Source: Imbricaverruca yamaguchii
Taxonomy: Eukaryota; Arthropoda; Thecostraca; Neoverrucidae
Reading direction: 5' to 3'
DNA length: 64,000 nucleotides
NCBI GenBank assembly: GCA_034440575.1
Contig: JAOTOL010001186.1
Location: forward strand, 288,627 to 352,626
Position numbers and translations under genes: made by a program
Shown here: in pieces, positions 1-10,921 of the stretch
Numbering within the stretch: the stretch's first letter is position 1
Layout: each line of letters opens with the position of its first letter
The notes under the pieces: generated by a model
What the model saw: only the letters and a program-made list of their open reading frames with translations
Database searches by the model: none
What the model was told of the DNA's origin: nothing

Positions 1-2
1 CA

Positions 3-150
3 CATTTGATTCTCACTGATCCACTCACTACCATATTGGATAGCTTTAAACCACAAAATCACATGACAAGATCCTGGATCCCAGCTCATTTCAACATCAG
101 TCGTAACAAACTCGCAAACACCACTGCCATACAAACAGCGCGGGCGTCTT
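3..150 (+). mobile_element. LINE remnant, RNase H-like domain end
   Basis: A short open frame running off the left edge reads as the end of a retrotransposon RNase H domain. It has an LTDP stretch resembling the catalytic TDS motif and then WIPAHFNISRNKLAN, which matches the family pattern W-I/V-P-x-H-x-x-I-x-x-N-x-x-A-D. The usual terminal Asp is replaced by Asn, so the copy is probably dead. No upstream reverse transcriptase is available in the window. The call rests on motif resemblance only. Confidence 0.45.
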
Positions 151-824
151 GTCGCGTACTTCCCTTCCTCCTTTTATCCATTCAGTTGCATTGATTTTAC
201 TTCGTTATGACCGTATATCAATATTTCGTCCTTTTTGTAAGGAATGGCAATGCTGGTGGGGAATGGATGAAAGAAACAAACCGAATTAAATTACGCGAAT
301 CTTGTGAGTGATCCACGTCCTTTAAACGGTCTAGGTGGGATGGGCTCTATGCCAAAATATATTGATTGGACACATGTTGGCCACGCCTAGCCACTTGTTG
401 AGTGGAGACGAGAGATCCCAATGAAAAGGTGCGCCGCATGACAGTACGCCACGTGCTGGTCACGTGCCAAATGTGTGCAGCAGCGGAGCGGAGGCGCCAT
501 TTTGGACGCGATGCACACACTCATCCTTGATTGATGTATCGGTTGATTCAGGCTAGGTCAAGTGCACCAGGTGGCCATGTCCGGCTATGTGGGCAGGCTA
601 AGCTCATGGCTGGAGTTGTGCTGTGAACTCGCATCTCTTGACGTGTGGGTGGAGGGGGTTCAGGGCCAAGATCATGCTCTGCATGATTTCATGCTCTGGT
701 TTCATAGTGCCTCCCCAGCAACAATTCGTACCGTTTTGTTGTTGTATTCTGATGGCTTGATGAGGTCCTGATATCTGATTTCGGACAAAATCCTGCTAAT
801 AAGTTTCATGCATATTCTTACCAT
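151..824. other. Unassigned non-coding sequence
   Basis: No coding frame with recognisable content and no repeat structure seen. There is a short CGCCATTTTG motif near 494, a common promoter-type word, without other promoter support. Confidence 0.5.
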
Positions 825-980
825 GGGCGTCGGTACCTCAGTGGTTAAGCTGAGCGTCTGGTAAGCACGGGGTTCGATTAATCGCGATGCCCGCCCTTCC
901 TACCAGGGTGTGATGCAGACGACGCCATATGGCCTCAGATGCTGAGTGCGTCGTAAGGTCACAATCCAATCCAATCCATA
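825..980 (+). mobile_element. tRNA-derived SINE-like element
   Basis: The head carries a pol III A-box-like word (TACCTCAGTGG at 833-843) and a B-box-like word (GGTTCGATTAA near 871), at the spacing of a tRNA promoter. An unrelated body follows and ends in a tandem CAATC tail (962-978). This head, body and simple tail are typical of tRNA-derived SINEs. The cloverleaf does not close well, so it is not called as a tRNA gene. No clear target duplication was found. Confidence 0.5.
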
Positions 981-1354
981 TTCTCACCATTGTGGATTGT
1001 GATGCACGAACATTTCTTAGCACAGTCGCAGGTAAGGGGATTGCCTGCGATATGGTTGGTTATACAATATCAGTTAATAAGGATTGTAGTCTTGTATCGT
1101 TTTCGCTAAAATGGTAAAATAATAAGGAAACAGATGCACGTACGAGTGCGCTGCTGAATCAAACTTGTGTTTGAAGAACTTATAAGTTATGTCAAGAAAC
1201 ATCGTTTACATGGAGGATTTCTGTATCCCACTGTACTCTTTTCGACATCTCGCACGTAACGAAAAGCCATCTTAGGACGTGTGGATGCTACCCCCAAGCC
1301 ATATTTCCCGCAAGGCGCGCCTTCGTTTAACACGATTGGTGGTTCACCCATCGT

Positions 1355-1565
1355 GGCCACGCGTGTGCGTCGCCACACATGTCCTCCCATGTGGCGGTGT
1401 GGCACCATTACGCCACGCGTGTGCGTCGCCACACATGTCCTCCCGTGTGGCGGTGTGGCACCATTACGCCACGCGTGTGCGTCGCCACACATGTCCTCCC
1501 GTGTGGCGGTGTGGCACCATTACGCCACGCGTGTGCGTCGCCACACGTGACCTCCCGTGTAGCGT
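1355..1565. repeat. 56-bp minisatellite with hairpin in each unit
   Basis: About 3.5 tandem units with a strict 56-bp period: the word CGCCACACATG recurs at 1371, 1427 and 1483, with a variant at 1539. Each unit holds CGCCACAC and GTGTGGCG about 10 bp apart, giving an 8-bp stem. The overlapping open frames on both strands are by-products of the repeat. Confidence 0.9.
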
Positions 1566-3691
1566 GCCCCCGCTCTGCGCTGAGGTCTAACCAGGGTTTG
1601 ATTTTCGCTTCGGAATATTGGATTTGGAGAGGAAGCTGTCGGGTATTCCAAATGGGGGAGGATAATCATCCTGTTACTCACACGAGAAGCACCTTGTACT
1701 TTCTTGTACTTTCAAGCGAGGTTCGGTGATTTTTATCGAAGAGCAACAACTTGGCAGCAATTTAGAATAGCGCCATTCAGTCTTTCAGCAAGGAGGAGAG
1801 GATGATTTCCTCGATCTTCTGGAGGACAAAAGGCCAGGACAAGATTTGTCCAACCCTGGCTTGGCTGAGCGTTTCCTCCAGCTGCCGTGGCCGGCCATCT
1901 CGAAGCGGTCGTAAACACGGATGAATGGCAGTGGTGCCAGAGCCGCATGCGACGCAGTTACGTCCAGATGGCACGCAGAGCTCGCTCTGCAGATCTGCAC
2001 CGCGCGGATTTCCTGTGACAAGCGCCGGCGCGGTGGATCCGGGCGAACTGGAACTCGGCCGGCCTTCGGCGCAAACACGAGCAGCTGGCTTTGCGTCCAG
2101 TTTGACGTGATTGGGTTATTTTCGTTTGTGTTTGTGTCGTCATAGTTGTCAACACACTCGGGTATATCGGGGTGCTCAAGTCGTGATAGACAAACCCGTG
2201 CGTTACATGCATCAGGCTATGTGGTAACATGATCGCGGGCGACCGACTTGATGATTTATTGATTATTTGGGCTTAGGGGCGCATCAACTGCTACTGGTTG
2301 GACGGCCGACTTATTAATGGTGGAAAATGATGTAGGGAGCATGCCAATTTACATAATACTTCCTACCCTCCTACGCACAGCAAGGATACTTACTTCACTC
2401 TTACCCATTATATGATAATTTTATGTTGGTACGCATGATAGCAAAGTAGGAACTCAGCAGGCATGCCCCATTTTCATTCAACAACATTGATCTAATGCTG
2501 ATATCATAGATCAGTTCACCAAAAGGCAAGTATCAGAATGGTGGTCGCAGTTCATGAAGAAAAAAGACATTCTTAGTTCTTTCACTTAAATTATTTATAT
2601 TAAGTCATAATCAACTTAAGATTGCTTCCGCGATTTAACATGGTGCATCTCGACTTCCCTCAATATACCCATGTCAGGGAAAATCTGAAAAAAAACTCAT
2701 GTTAGCGGGCGCGAGTGAATGGTTTGAGGTGGCGCAATCGCATTGTCATATTGAAAGTATAAAACGGGTAAAATGACTCGGCTGAATTCCAGACCAATAG
2801 ACTATCGGTGATAGCTGGAGTTAAGTGCATTCACATGTTCTCATTTATGATCCCTATGCCCCTCTTCCACCATCATCTAACGGGCAGGTTTGTTAGGGAT
2901 TCTGATTATGCCGAAGATGGATTATGCTCAGGAATATATCTTTAAATACAATTTATCGATGTTGAAAACCCTCTAGTTATTCGCCTGGCCATTCCTAATA
3001 GTTCTCACGGTGATACGGGATGTTTGATGTTTCAGTGTGTCCAAATTGGAAAATTGAATAGAAAGCAACACATAACAGGACACTGATTTTGATCGTATGT
3101 GAATGTATTCCCTTCAATTTCCATCTTTAACTGATCCATACCAAGTCCATCTTCCAAGTGGGAGTATTTCTTGGAAAGTATTGTACACTTGAAATTAATT
3201 TCCTTCATTTCCAGGCCTGTGTAATGCTATTGGATACCACGTGCGGACAAAGGCGCGCATGGAGTCGTGGAAGTGGATACGTGGATCGATTTCCGTCCCT
3301 GATACCTCGTCGTTATTTTCTTCCCAACTTTCACGTTTCCCAAGCAACTTCGCTCTTCATCTTCTTCAACTTGCATCACTCCAGTTAATGCAAGCGTATT
3401 CTGGAACACTTTTAATATCGCATGGGACCGGGTAGCTTTGCAGAATGCATTATGTGCCCATTTGAAGTTAACCGAAGTTAATGCTCGCGAGCCTAGCAAC
3501 ACAGGCCCCTGCGCGGCGACGGAAAACCAGAGTGAGCAACATCTGTTCCGTCTGTTGGTACCGAATTAGCGTTCTTCTGGCCGTATTTCCGGATTATTTT
3601 CACCGTCAGCCACCAGTTGGGGGGGGACGTGGCGGACCGGCCGTCATGCCTACTGGCGGCGGTGGCAGTGTGTACTGTCTGGTACCGGTAT
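1566..3691. other. Unassigned sequence with small repeat traces
   Basis: No recognisable gene. It contains a small hairpin retroposon (2250-2302, listed separately). On the minus strand at about 3300-3400 lies a stretch resembling the inner part of the 277-bp MITE (shared GAAGTTGCTTGG and TTGGGAAGAAAATAA-type words), probably a diverged copy without visible ends. Confidence 0.4.
2250..2302 (-). mobile_element. Small hairpin retroposon, 5'-shortened copy
   Basis: On the minus strand this reads the 3' two-thirds of the small retroposon hairpin (AACCAG...CAGTTGATGCGCCC) followed by an AATAATCAATAAATC tail. It lacks the leading GGGCGC arm. It is flanked by CGACCGACTT (2240-2249) and CGGCCGACTT (2303-2312), a 10-bp near-duplication with one mismatch, consistent with an older insertion. 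Confidence 0.55.
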
Positions 3692-4010
3692 CACATCTGG
3701 CTGCCACATCCGGCCGGTGTCACATCTGGCTGCCATATCCGGCCGGTGTCACATCTGACGGCCATATCCGGCCGGTAGCACATCTGGCGGCCATATCCGG
3801 CCGGTGGCACATCTGGCTGCCATATCCGGCCGGTGTCACATCTGGCGGCCATATCCGGCCGGTGGCACATCTGGCGGCCATATCCGGCCGGTGGCACATC
3901 TGGCTGCCATATCCGGCCGGTGGCACATCTGGCTGCCATATCCGGCCGGTGTCACATCTGGCTGCCATTTCCGGCCGGTGGCACATCTGGCAGCCACATC
4001 CGGCCGCGAC
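3692..4010. repeat. 29-bp minisatellite
   Basis: About eleven head-to-tail units. CACATCTGG starts at 3692, 3721 and 3750, giving a 29-bp period. Units vary at GGCTGCC/GGCGGCC and GTGT/GTGG positions. Because 29 is not a multiple of three, all three frames cycle through, which produces several repetitive but meaningless open frames on both strands. Confidence 0.92.
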
Positions 4011-6123
4011 ATGTCAGTCGGAGCTGGTGGTGCTCGGCGTACCACTCAGCACGTGTTAAATATACCTGGCCGGCGGGGGCTGAACTGACCCCAACTACCA
4101 GGACATGTCTGCACGGCGACAAGTTAACGGTGATAAAGCAATTCGTGAAATAGGGTGGAGTATACCACTTTCATAACACTGGATTGACATCCTTCCCAGC
4201 GGAGTATCTGCATCGTGCTTCGTGATAAGTCGTTATGAGCTCTTCATATCTAATTTCTAACAGTATCTTGTTGATAATTATCATGCTGCTACTTGCCATT
4301 GCAGAATATGCTGTACGAGCATCTCTCAATACAAATCCATGACTACCTATGTTGTGGTCTGTGATACAATATCAGTTGATTAGGATAGGCATTTTGTATC
4401 ATTGCCGTTGAAATAATTACCCCAAAAATGTATATCTCGAAATAAAGTAATAAGGTGCACTAATGAGTACGCTGTTGGATAGAAATTCTGTTTGAAAAAG
4501 TTATGAGTTCTGTTAAGGGACATCACTTCTATGGCGAATTTCGACATCCTGTGTATTCGTTCCCACATCTCACACCTAACGAAAAACCATCATTTTAACA
4601 GTGCAGGTTGACCTGGGCCTGGGAAACGGTGACCTAGGCCTCAAGCTCACTGTAGTGAGAAGCGCAGCCGCAGTGTTGGCTGAGACACAGTGTGTCCAAA
4701 TTTGGAAATCTCGACGGAACTGACAGCTATCGGAACATAATTTCATCTGGAACCATAGTTTTCTGTCGTACGTTACTGGCTCACATTGATTGCACCTTAT
4801 AGATTGAAAATACAGACAATGCTGCCGTATACGGAAAATACAGAAAATGAAATGCACCGTCAATCTTTCCATCAATCTCACCGTCAATCCCACCGTGGAT
4901 TGCTGGTGAAATGCGGCGTCAGGTTATTGCCGGCGACGAATAGCATTGTTTGCGGGCTTTGCCTTGTTTTCATCCGGTTGTCTTCGCTGACATATGGCTG
5001 CTTGAAGTTCCTTTTTTGGACACGGATCCTCGTGGTTTGAAGACCACAAGCCCGCAGTGGCATCAGGGTGTTCGGTGGTAGCACGGTACCGTGGTATTCT
5101 AGGCCTCGGAGGTAAGTAAAAACCCATGCGACTGTCAAACGGAGAGCTCATCGTCCGCCTGGGCTTTGTCAGCTGTGCTCGAGCATTGCGAGTGTGACGC
5201 TTCCATCGATGTTGGACACACGAGCTGGGGAAGGGATCTCCCCGCACTAATGGTGCCGACTGCGATGTACGGATGGCATTGATAGCGGGCGATAGGTGCG
5301 CGCGTTGTAGCCGAGACCCTGCACTGGCGCGGGCGGCGCGGCGCTGTGCTGCCATATATGGGGGGGGGGCGCTGCCGTCATGTCGCGGCCTGTTCTCCAT
5401 GCGTGGCACGTGCTGTGTGCAGATGCTATCTTGTGTAAAAACGCGAGCGGACGTGGACGCGGATGGAGAGGCGGTCGCCCTCTGCGAACGGAGGAGTGAT
5501 CCAGCGGACGAAGACCGAGAGCCAGCGATGAAATGGTGATGCCGGGGTCACCTACCCAGTTTTGCGGCTCAATTTTGCAGTAAATGGCAGGCTGATCAAG
5601 CAAATCTCATTATCTCAAATCGGAAATCTCAAAAGCAAAGAAGCGACATGGCTTCTGATTTTTCTTTCCGAGCTGTGCAGCCATGATGGGTCATTCATTA
5701 ATAGGTGATGAAGAACCTGCGCTACGACAGGAGAGTTGTCCCAGCGATCAAGTGCAATAATGCTGCATTAAAGGCAAAGTACTCGATGTTTCGGCACGAG
5801 TCGAGCACCACTTGAATCGTGATGGTGGGGTGCCGAGATGTCCAGTCTAGATGCCGAGAATTAATTTATTCCATTAATGCCCCATTAAGTCAATATTCTC
5901 CGAGGCTTCCTCGACCACTAAGCTCAGCTTTCGTGCGACGGCGAAGGGTGTGTTTATCGTGTGCATCAATTACCGCACTGCTACCAGAGGTTTCGAACTG
6001 ATAGACCATTTTGCGTGTTATTACTGGCCCGATTTGAACAAAAGACTGGAGAAAACGTATGAAGTATTGCTTTATTAGAGTGCAGTGATATTACACTCTT
6101 CCATACTCGGAACCACACCATAA
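4011..6123. other. Unassigned sequence
   Basis: No exon, repeat array or RNA gene could be supported. A GC-rich stretch at about 5230-5540 has overlapping frames on both strands but no domain or splice structure that I recognise. Confidence 0.45.
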
Positions 6124-6131
6124 CCTGCCAG

Positions 6132-6408
6132 CAATGTCCTAAAATTACTTCACCATTAACTGTGTGGATGAAGAAAGAAGTTGCTTGGAAATAGTGAAAG
6201 ATTGGAAGAAAATAAAGGGTCGCCACTTGAGATTAAAAAAGCGGAATGCCTTTCACTTCAGTCACATGCATTTTAATTTTTTTAGCAGTCGTGTGTATAA
6301 TGACTGCCCACACATGTAGCAAAATGGTAAAAACCTAAGACAAGGATAAAATAGCACAATTCCATTAACTGTCAATTTCCAGGCCACATGGTCAATTATT
6401 TTACACTG
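6132..6408 (+). mobile_element. hAT-like MITE, 277 bp, copy 1
   Basis: Non-autonomous DNA element bounded by a perfect 8-bp target duplication CCTGCCAG (6124-6131 and 6409-6416). The 5' end begins CAATGTCCTAAAATTAC. The 3' end read inward begins CAGTGTAAAATAATT, forming imperfect terminal inverted repeats of about 20 bp that start CARTG, as hAT elements do. It carries no coding capacity. The copy at 54657-54933 has exactly the same length, so both ends are firmly defined. Confidence 0.88.
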
Positions 6409-6815
6409 CCTGCCAGTGGGGAAAATGATATAATTTATGAAAATAAATCATATTCCTGGAAGTTCTAGCTGACAAGCATCCCAAATCCTCTCTTTCTGAG
6501 CCTGGTTGGGGCCGTGGGAGGTAGATGTGTGTGAGCGCTGTCAAGGAGATGCGAGCCAATTAGCAAGCGTGACCTGGCGCAATTGCAACGAGAGCTGAGT
6601 GCGGCTCGGGGGGGGAAGCACGTCGGGGAAATGGTGCGGATCCTCTGGCGTTGGAGATAGTCGGGAGCGGGCGGGCATGTCCTATTGAGTGTGGACTGTT
6701 ACTGTGTCTGTCCCCGGCCATGCGCGTACCGCGTGCGTGTGCCCCGTGCCCGTACGAATATGCCGAATGTAAGAAGCCGCTTGACATTGTTTTCATTGTC
6801 AATTCACACGAAGTA

Positions 6816-6876
6816 TTGATTGATTGATTATTTTGGCTTAAGGGCGCATCAACTGCTACTGGTTATGTAGCGCCCA
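6816..6876 (-). mobile_element. Small hairpin retroposon with 15-bp target duplication
   Basis: Read on the minus strand it starts TTGGGCGCTACATAACC, folds through GGGCGC/GCGCCC and AAC/GTT pairs, and ends in a tail built from AATC repeats. It is flanked by a perfect 15-bp duplication AATTCACACGAAGTA (6801-6815 and 6877-6891). The total insert is 61 bp. The start agrees with the 5' end of the copies at 10653, 19966 and 32167. Confidence 0.85.
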
Positions 6877-6891
6877 AATTCACACGAAGTA

Positions 6892-7576
6892 AGCTTCGCC
6901 TTTAGCAAAGATGGAGCTCTTACATTTTGTTGGCGGTCGTCTCCCAAACGGCGCTATCTCGAGTACCAGTGGCCGTGTTGTAGAGCTATGCCGTTTGTAC
7001 GGTTTTGAGCACGGCATGTGTAGCCGTCGCTCTTTTGTACATTTGCATTTTTGTCCAAACACCATTTCATGCAGGCCCGAGCTTCGGTTGGATATCGCAA
7101 ACTAGGCGCAAACAAAGCGCGACGAAAAACATTCCGGTATTGCACAGCGGCTCCGACGTTCTGAGGGCCTTCTTGGCGGACCGCACTGATGCATCTAATC
7201 TGATCTGGCTGTGCGTCGTGTCAGACGTGAATGCTGGAACAAGCTCGTCTCCCCAGGGGAGATCCCAGGCGGGGGATTACCGGTCGCAGTGACGCTTCGG
7301 TCGATTTCATGCGCTTATGCGTCGGAAAGTAGGACGCAATGCCAATACATCGACAAACAGGGCTGTGGCAACTAACTTTCCACCTGCGAGATCCAAAGCA
7401 CTGCCATCTGCCTTAGTGATGTTGCCTTAGAGTTCGCGTTGTTAGATATCAAGGAAATATTTCGTCATTGTCATGGCTAAAGCAACCGGCCTGGTCACTT
7501 GCGTCAGTTACAAAGCCTGGCCAAAGCTCGTTAAATATAGTGATACATATATGTATATATGTGCATGGATGTGCAT
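6892..7576. other. Unassigned sequence
   Basis: No gene or repeat recognised. Short open frames are present on both strands without recognisable content. Confidence 0.45.
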
Positions 7577-7577
7577 A

Positions 7578-7646
<69 letters not shown>
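7577..7646. repeat. TA dinucleotide microsatellite
   Basis: Uninterrupted TA run of about 60 bp, preceded by a degenerate TATATGTG stretch. Confidence 0.95.
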
Positions 7647-7648
<2 letters not shown>

Positions 7649-7983
7649 CGCATAGTCGCATTTTCTTAATCAAAGGATGCTCAACTTTTTGATGGTGTCC
7701 GTCGTGGCATCCTGAACCTTTTCAATGAACGGTCCTAAGAACGTTTTTTTGGTGAAATAATTATGGATTGCAAATGGAGCGTTGGCGCGTTAGGCACATT
7801 TCTGTTTTGGTGTGACGTTGCCTTGTGCAGCTGTTGCTCAACTACAGCGTCATTGGCACACTGTGCTGGAAATTATGGGCACGAAGTTACAGAATGGGCG
7901 CCACGCAAAGCGCTGAAGCAAGCTATATTTAGGATCATATGTAATGAGATTCCATGTCGCGGCAAATAAACCTGCGGAACAGT

Positions 7984-8026
7984 CTTGATAGAGGTGGGTA
8001 GGGCCCGCCTACCCACCTCTATCAAG
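7984..8026. repeat. Perfect 19-bp inverted repeat (hairpin 1)
   Basis: Arms 7984-8002 and 8008-8026 are perfect reverse complements (first arm CTTGATAGAGGTGGGTAGG) around a 5-nt loop. It lies 36 bp from a second perfect hairpin. Confidence 0.9.
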
Positions 8027-8061
8027 GATTCATCTTGTTTGTGGCTTTGGGTGTAGAAGAC

Positions 8062-8095
8062 TATTTTGAGTGTTGGCAATTCAACACTCAAAATA
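8062..8095. repeat. Perfect 14-bp inverted repeat (hairpin 2)
   Basis: Arms 8062-8075 (TATTTTGAGTGTTG) and 8082-8095 are perfect reverse complements with a 6-nt loop. The sequence is unrelated to that of hairpin 1. Confidence 0.9.
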
Positions 8096-8732
8096 TCACG
8101 TCGAATGCCAGAGACGACTGCTGTCCCACCCTGCGTTAGCGACACCCGCTTGTAATGAATGTGCCGCCGGCATTTAACCTCTGGCTGAGGTCAGCTGGAA
8201 ATGCACCGCATACTGTCGGTGACGCATAGTGGGGGGGGGGGGAAGGTCGTGACGTGCACCTGGAGGCATTGTACAGTTATGGTCGGAACCCTGCTGTTGG
8301 ATTAGGCTTGCAGACCTGGCGATGGGCTCAGAGTTATGTGCAGGTCCTAAACAACACGATCCGCTTACCGCGCAGTATTGATCCGTGAAGTCGCACGGGA
8401 AATCTCCGGATTAAGTTTCTTCACAATGACGGGCATGCGCCTATAATGTCAGTAAGGTCACCCTTCGGGTCATTGGTCTCGATTGATATCGGAAAGTTCA
8501 CGGGTCTGTTGGAATACGGAACCCGGGCTCGATAGCATGTCTGAGAACTTCTGATGTAATAGGGAAACAAATAGTTTTCTGCCGAAAAAATGTTGCGCGG
8601 ACGTGCTTCCGGGCGGCATGTGGCATGTCAGTGCGCCGGAGTCGGAGAGAGTCGAACTCCCCCGCACGTTGTTCGTGCGGGTGGGCGATCGAGCAGACAC
8701 GTCGAACCTCATGCGCGTGCGTGGCTTCGCCT
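8096..8732. other. Unassigned sequence
   Basis: No feature recognised apart from a G homopolymer near 8230. Confidence 0.45.
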
Positions 8733-9045
8733 CGAAGCTCGCTTCCGTCTGCCCTGCTCGGCTTGACTCGCTTCCGTCCGCCTGCCCGGCTCGCCTCGAA
8801 GCTCGCTTCCGTCCGCCTGCCGACTCGGCCCGGCTTCCGTGCCTGCCGCTCGGCTTGGCCTCGCTTCCGTCCGCCTGCCCGGCTCGCCTCGAAGCTCGCT
8901 TCCGTCCGCCTGCCGGCTCGGCTTCGCCTCGAAGCTCGCTTCCGTCCGCCTGCCCGGCTCGGCTTGGCCCCGAAGCTCGCTTCCGTCCGCCTGCCGGCTC
9001 GGCTTGGCCCCGAAGCTGGCTTCCGTCCGCCTGGCCGGCCTTACC
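8733..9045. repeat. GC-rich minisatellite, about 40-bp unit
   Basis: GAAGCTCGCT recurs at 8891, 8931 and 8972, with a variant at 9012 (spacing 40-41). More degenerate and shortened units run upstream to about 8733. Pure GC-rich repeat; the long frames across it on both strands are repeat shadows. Confidence 0.88.
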
Positions 9046-10476
9046 GCGCGCTGCGGGTGCAGCAGTGGACGCCGGCCCGGCGCGGGTGCGGACCGTTCCC
9101 GGCATCCCGCGGTGACCCGCGATGGCAATCGAGCTGTGCCCGCCGGTAGCGGGCACCGCGCCGCTTCTCGGTACGGGGACATCCGACGGCCGGCCCGGCC
9201 TAGGAGCGCATCGGTCCGCCCCTGCACACGGCGTGTGTGGGACGGCCGCCGTGTATGGTCGTCGCACTACCGGACGCTCGCATCGCCTATGCATGAGCGA
9301 ATTCACAAGCTGTTGGCTGCTATTTCCAGAGTCCTTGCCAGGTATAAGTGGGCGATTCGCGTGTCGTCCCTCTCAGAACCCGTTCGAAGCATGCATAAGC
9401 CAGCGTAGGAATGCAGACGAGGTTTCCGATGTTTCCCGCGTCGTGCTTCCTGTCCGACTGCTTGTCTGGGCATATTTGCATCCGAACGGTGTGCTTACTT
9501 ATGCTGCCGTATGTAGCCTTATGTAGCCATCGAGATAATTCCTCAGCATTTGAGATGAAGTGTATAAGCGGAATTCGAGTCCGCGCTGATGGAGTTCTCC
9601 GATGGCTCCAATTTTCGGTTATACGTGCTGTATAGTTGTGACACTTTCTGACGTGTGTTTGCCAAACGTTCTTTCCGGTCGTGACTGGTGCGTTACGTAC
9701 AGCGGCCGTTTGCCGTTTGTCGTCGGCGTCTCGCCGTCCGCGCACGAAGGTCTGTGTGTTCGAGCCTGCTGCAAACGCAATAGTTTCCGTATTTGTAACC
9801 GGTCGACGCTCGGGTCAGGCGACGGCACGTTGCGGCACGGGCTGGAAACTCTGCCCGTATGCCATGTCTGGTTATTCCAAGGAGAATTGTGGGATGGTTT
9901 TCTTGTGCGAGTCAAGCAAATTATGGTATGCGTATGCATAAAGGCTGGCGTGCATTATGCAAATTGTCCTTGTGGTATGCATTCGCTTCTGAGCGTCGTC
10001 CAAGAAATCGTTTATCGCATAGTAACTCAGAGAGCGCAGCAAAGCCACGAGTGAGGCCACCCGTCTGGAAAAGGAACGTTCGCCCTTTGAATCCAACTGA
10101 TAGGAGCAGGAATTTTTCAGGGTGAAATTATTTCGTCTCGTACTATTCCCAATCTCAGCTGACTTGTATGTGTGTTCGAATTGCCGATTTTGCTGGAGCA
10201 GAGCGCGGTTGCGACACAGGCGACGCTGACGCGACCTCTGACGTCACATGGTCTGACGGCGGCCGGGTCTGACCAGCCGAGCATGGATTGGAGACATGTG
10301 TGCCATTGGAGCGTCGAGGTACTTTGTAGGCTTGTAGAGAACCGCTAAGTTGTATATTACTCCACGCCCTTAAGGTAACACGCAACCATGTGAGCGAGTA
10401 CCCCTTATGATGCTAGGCCTCGCACACTCACGCACACACACATACACGCATTTTGTTATGCTTATGTTATTATTAT
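9046..10476. other. Unassigned sequence
   Basis: Open frames of up to 150 codons exist (for example 9602-10054 plus) but show no domain, no signal peptide with a plausible mature protein, and no splice context. I see no supported gene. Confidence 0.4.
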
Positions 10477-10478
10477 AT

Positions 10479-10571
<93 letters not shown>

Positions 10572-10575
10572 ATAC
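10477..10575. repeat. TA then TG microsatellite
   Basis: About 80 bp of TA dinucleotides followed by a short TG run, then degenerate ATACATA sequence to about 10640. Confidence 0.95.
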
Positions 10576-10652
10576 ATACATAAATGTATAAATGCATACA
10601 TACATACTGCGTAGATGCATAAATACATACGTGCATGCATATATACTGACCC

Positions 10653-10709
10653 CCTTGGGCGCAAAATGACCCTAGATGTCGACGCGCCCCTAAACTCCAA
10701 TCCAATCCA
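10653..10709 (+). mobile_element. Small hairpin retroposon with 14-bp target duplication
   Basis: Starts CCTTGGGCGCAAAATGACC, closes the hairpin with GTCGACGCGCCCC and ends in a CCAAT tandem tail. It is flanked by a perfect 14-bp duplication ATATATACTGACCC (10639-10652 and 10710-10723). The insert is 57 bp. It ends 26 bp upstream of the first ATG of the gene starting at 10736, so it lies in that gene's 5' leader or promoter. Confidence 0.85.
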
Positions 10710-10735
10710 ATATATACTGACCCGGTCGACAGAGA

Positions 10736-10921
10736 ATGGAGTCTGAGCAGTGCGAGGCGGTGGTGCGGCCGCCGCCGCCCAGCAGCGGTCCCGGCCGACC
10801 GTCGCCCGAGCTCAGCTCGGACCTGGAACTGGACGAGGCGCAGGCGGAGGCCAACCACAGCTCCGAGGAGGAGCTCGAGGGCTTCAACTGCCGCGAACGC
10901 GAGAAGCGCAAGTGGTCACAG
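10736..10921 (+). CDS. Exon 1 of the unrecognised gene
   Basis: Encodes 62 residues from ATG at 10736. It ends at CAG followed by the donor GTCAGT (10922), phase 0. Confidence 0.6.

Noticed and set aside
1733..2230. Minus-strand GC-rich frames
   Set aside because: Three overlapping frames compete and none shows a domain or consistent exon borders.
8470..9306. 278-codon minus-strand frame and its plus-strand counterparts
   Set aside because: Run through a GC-rich 40-bp minisatellite in all frames; no domain and no splice support.
9602..10054. 150-codon plus-strand frame
   Set aside because: No recognisable domain, ordinary length for GC-neutral chance frames here, and competing frames on the other strand.
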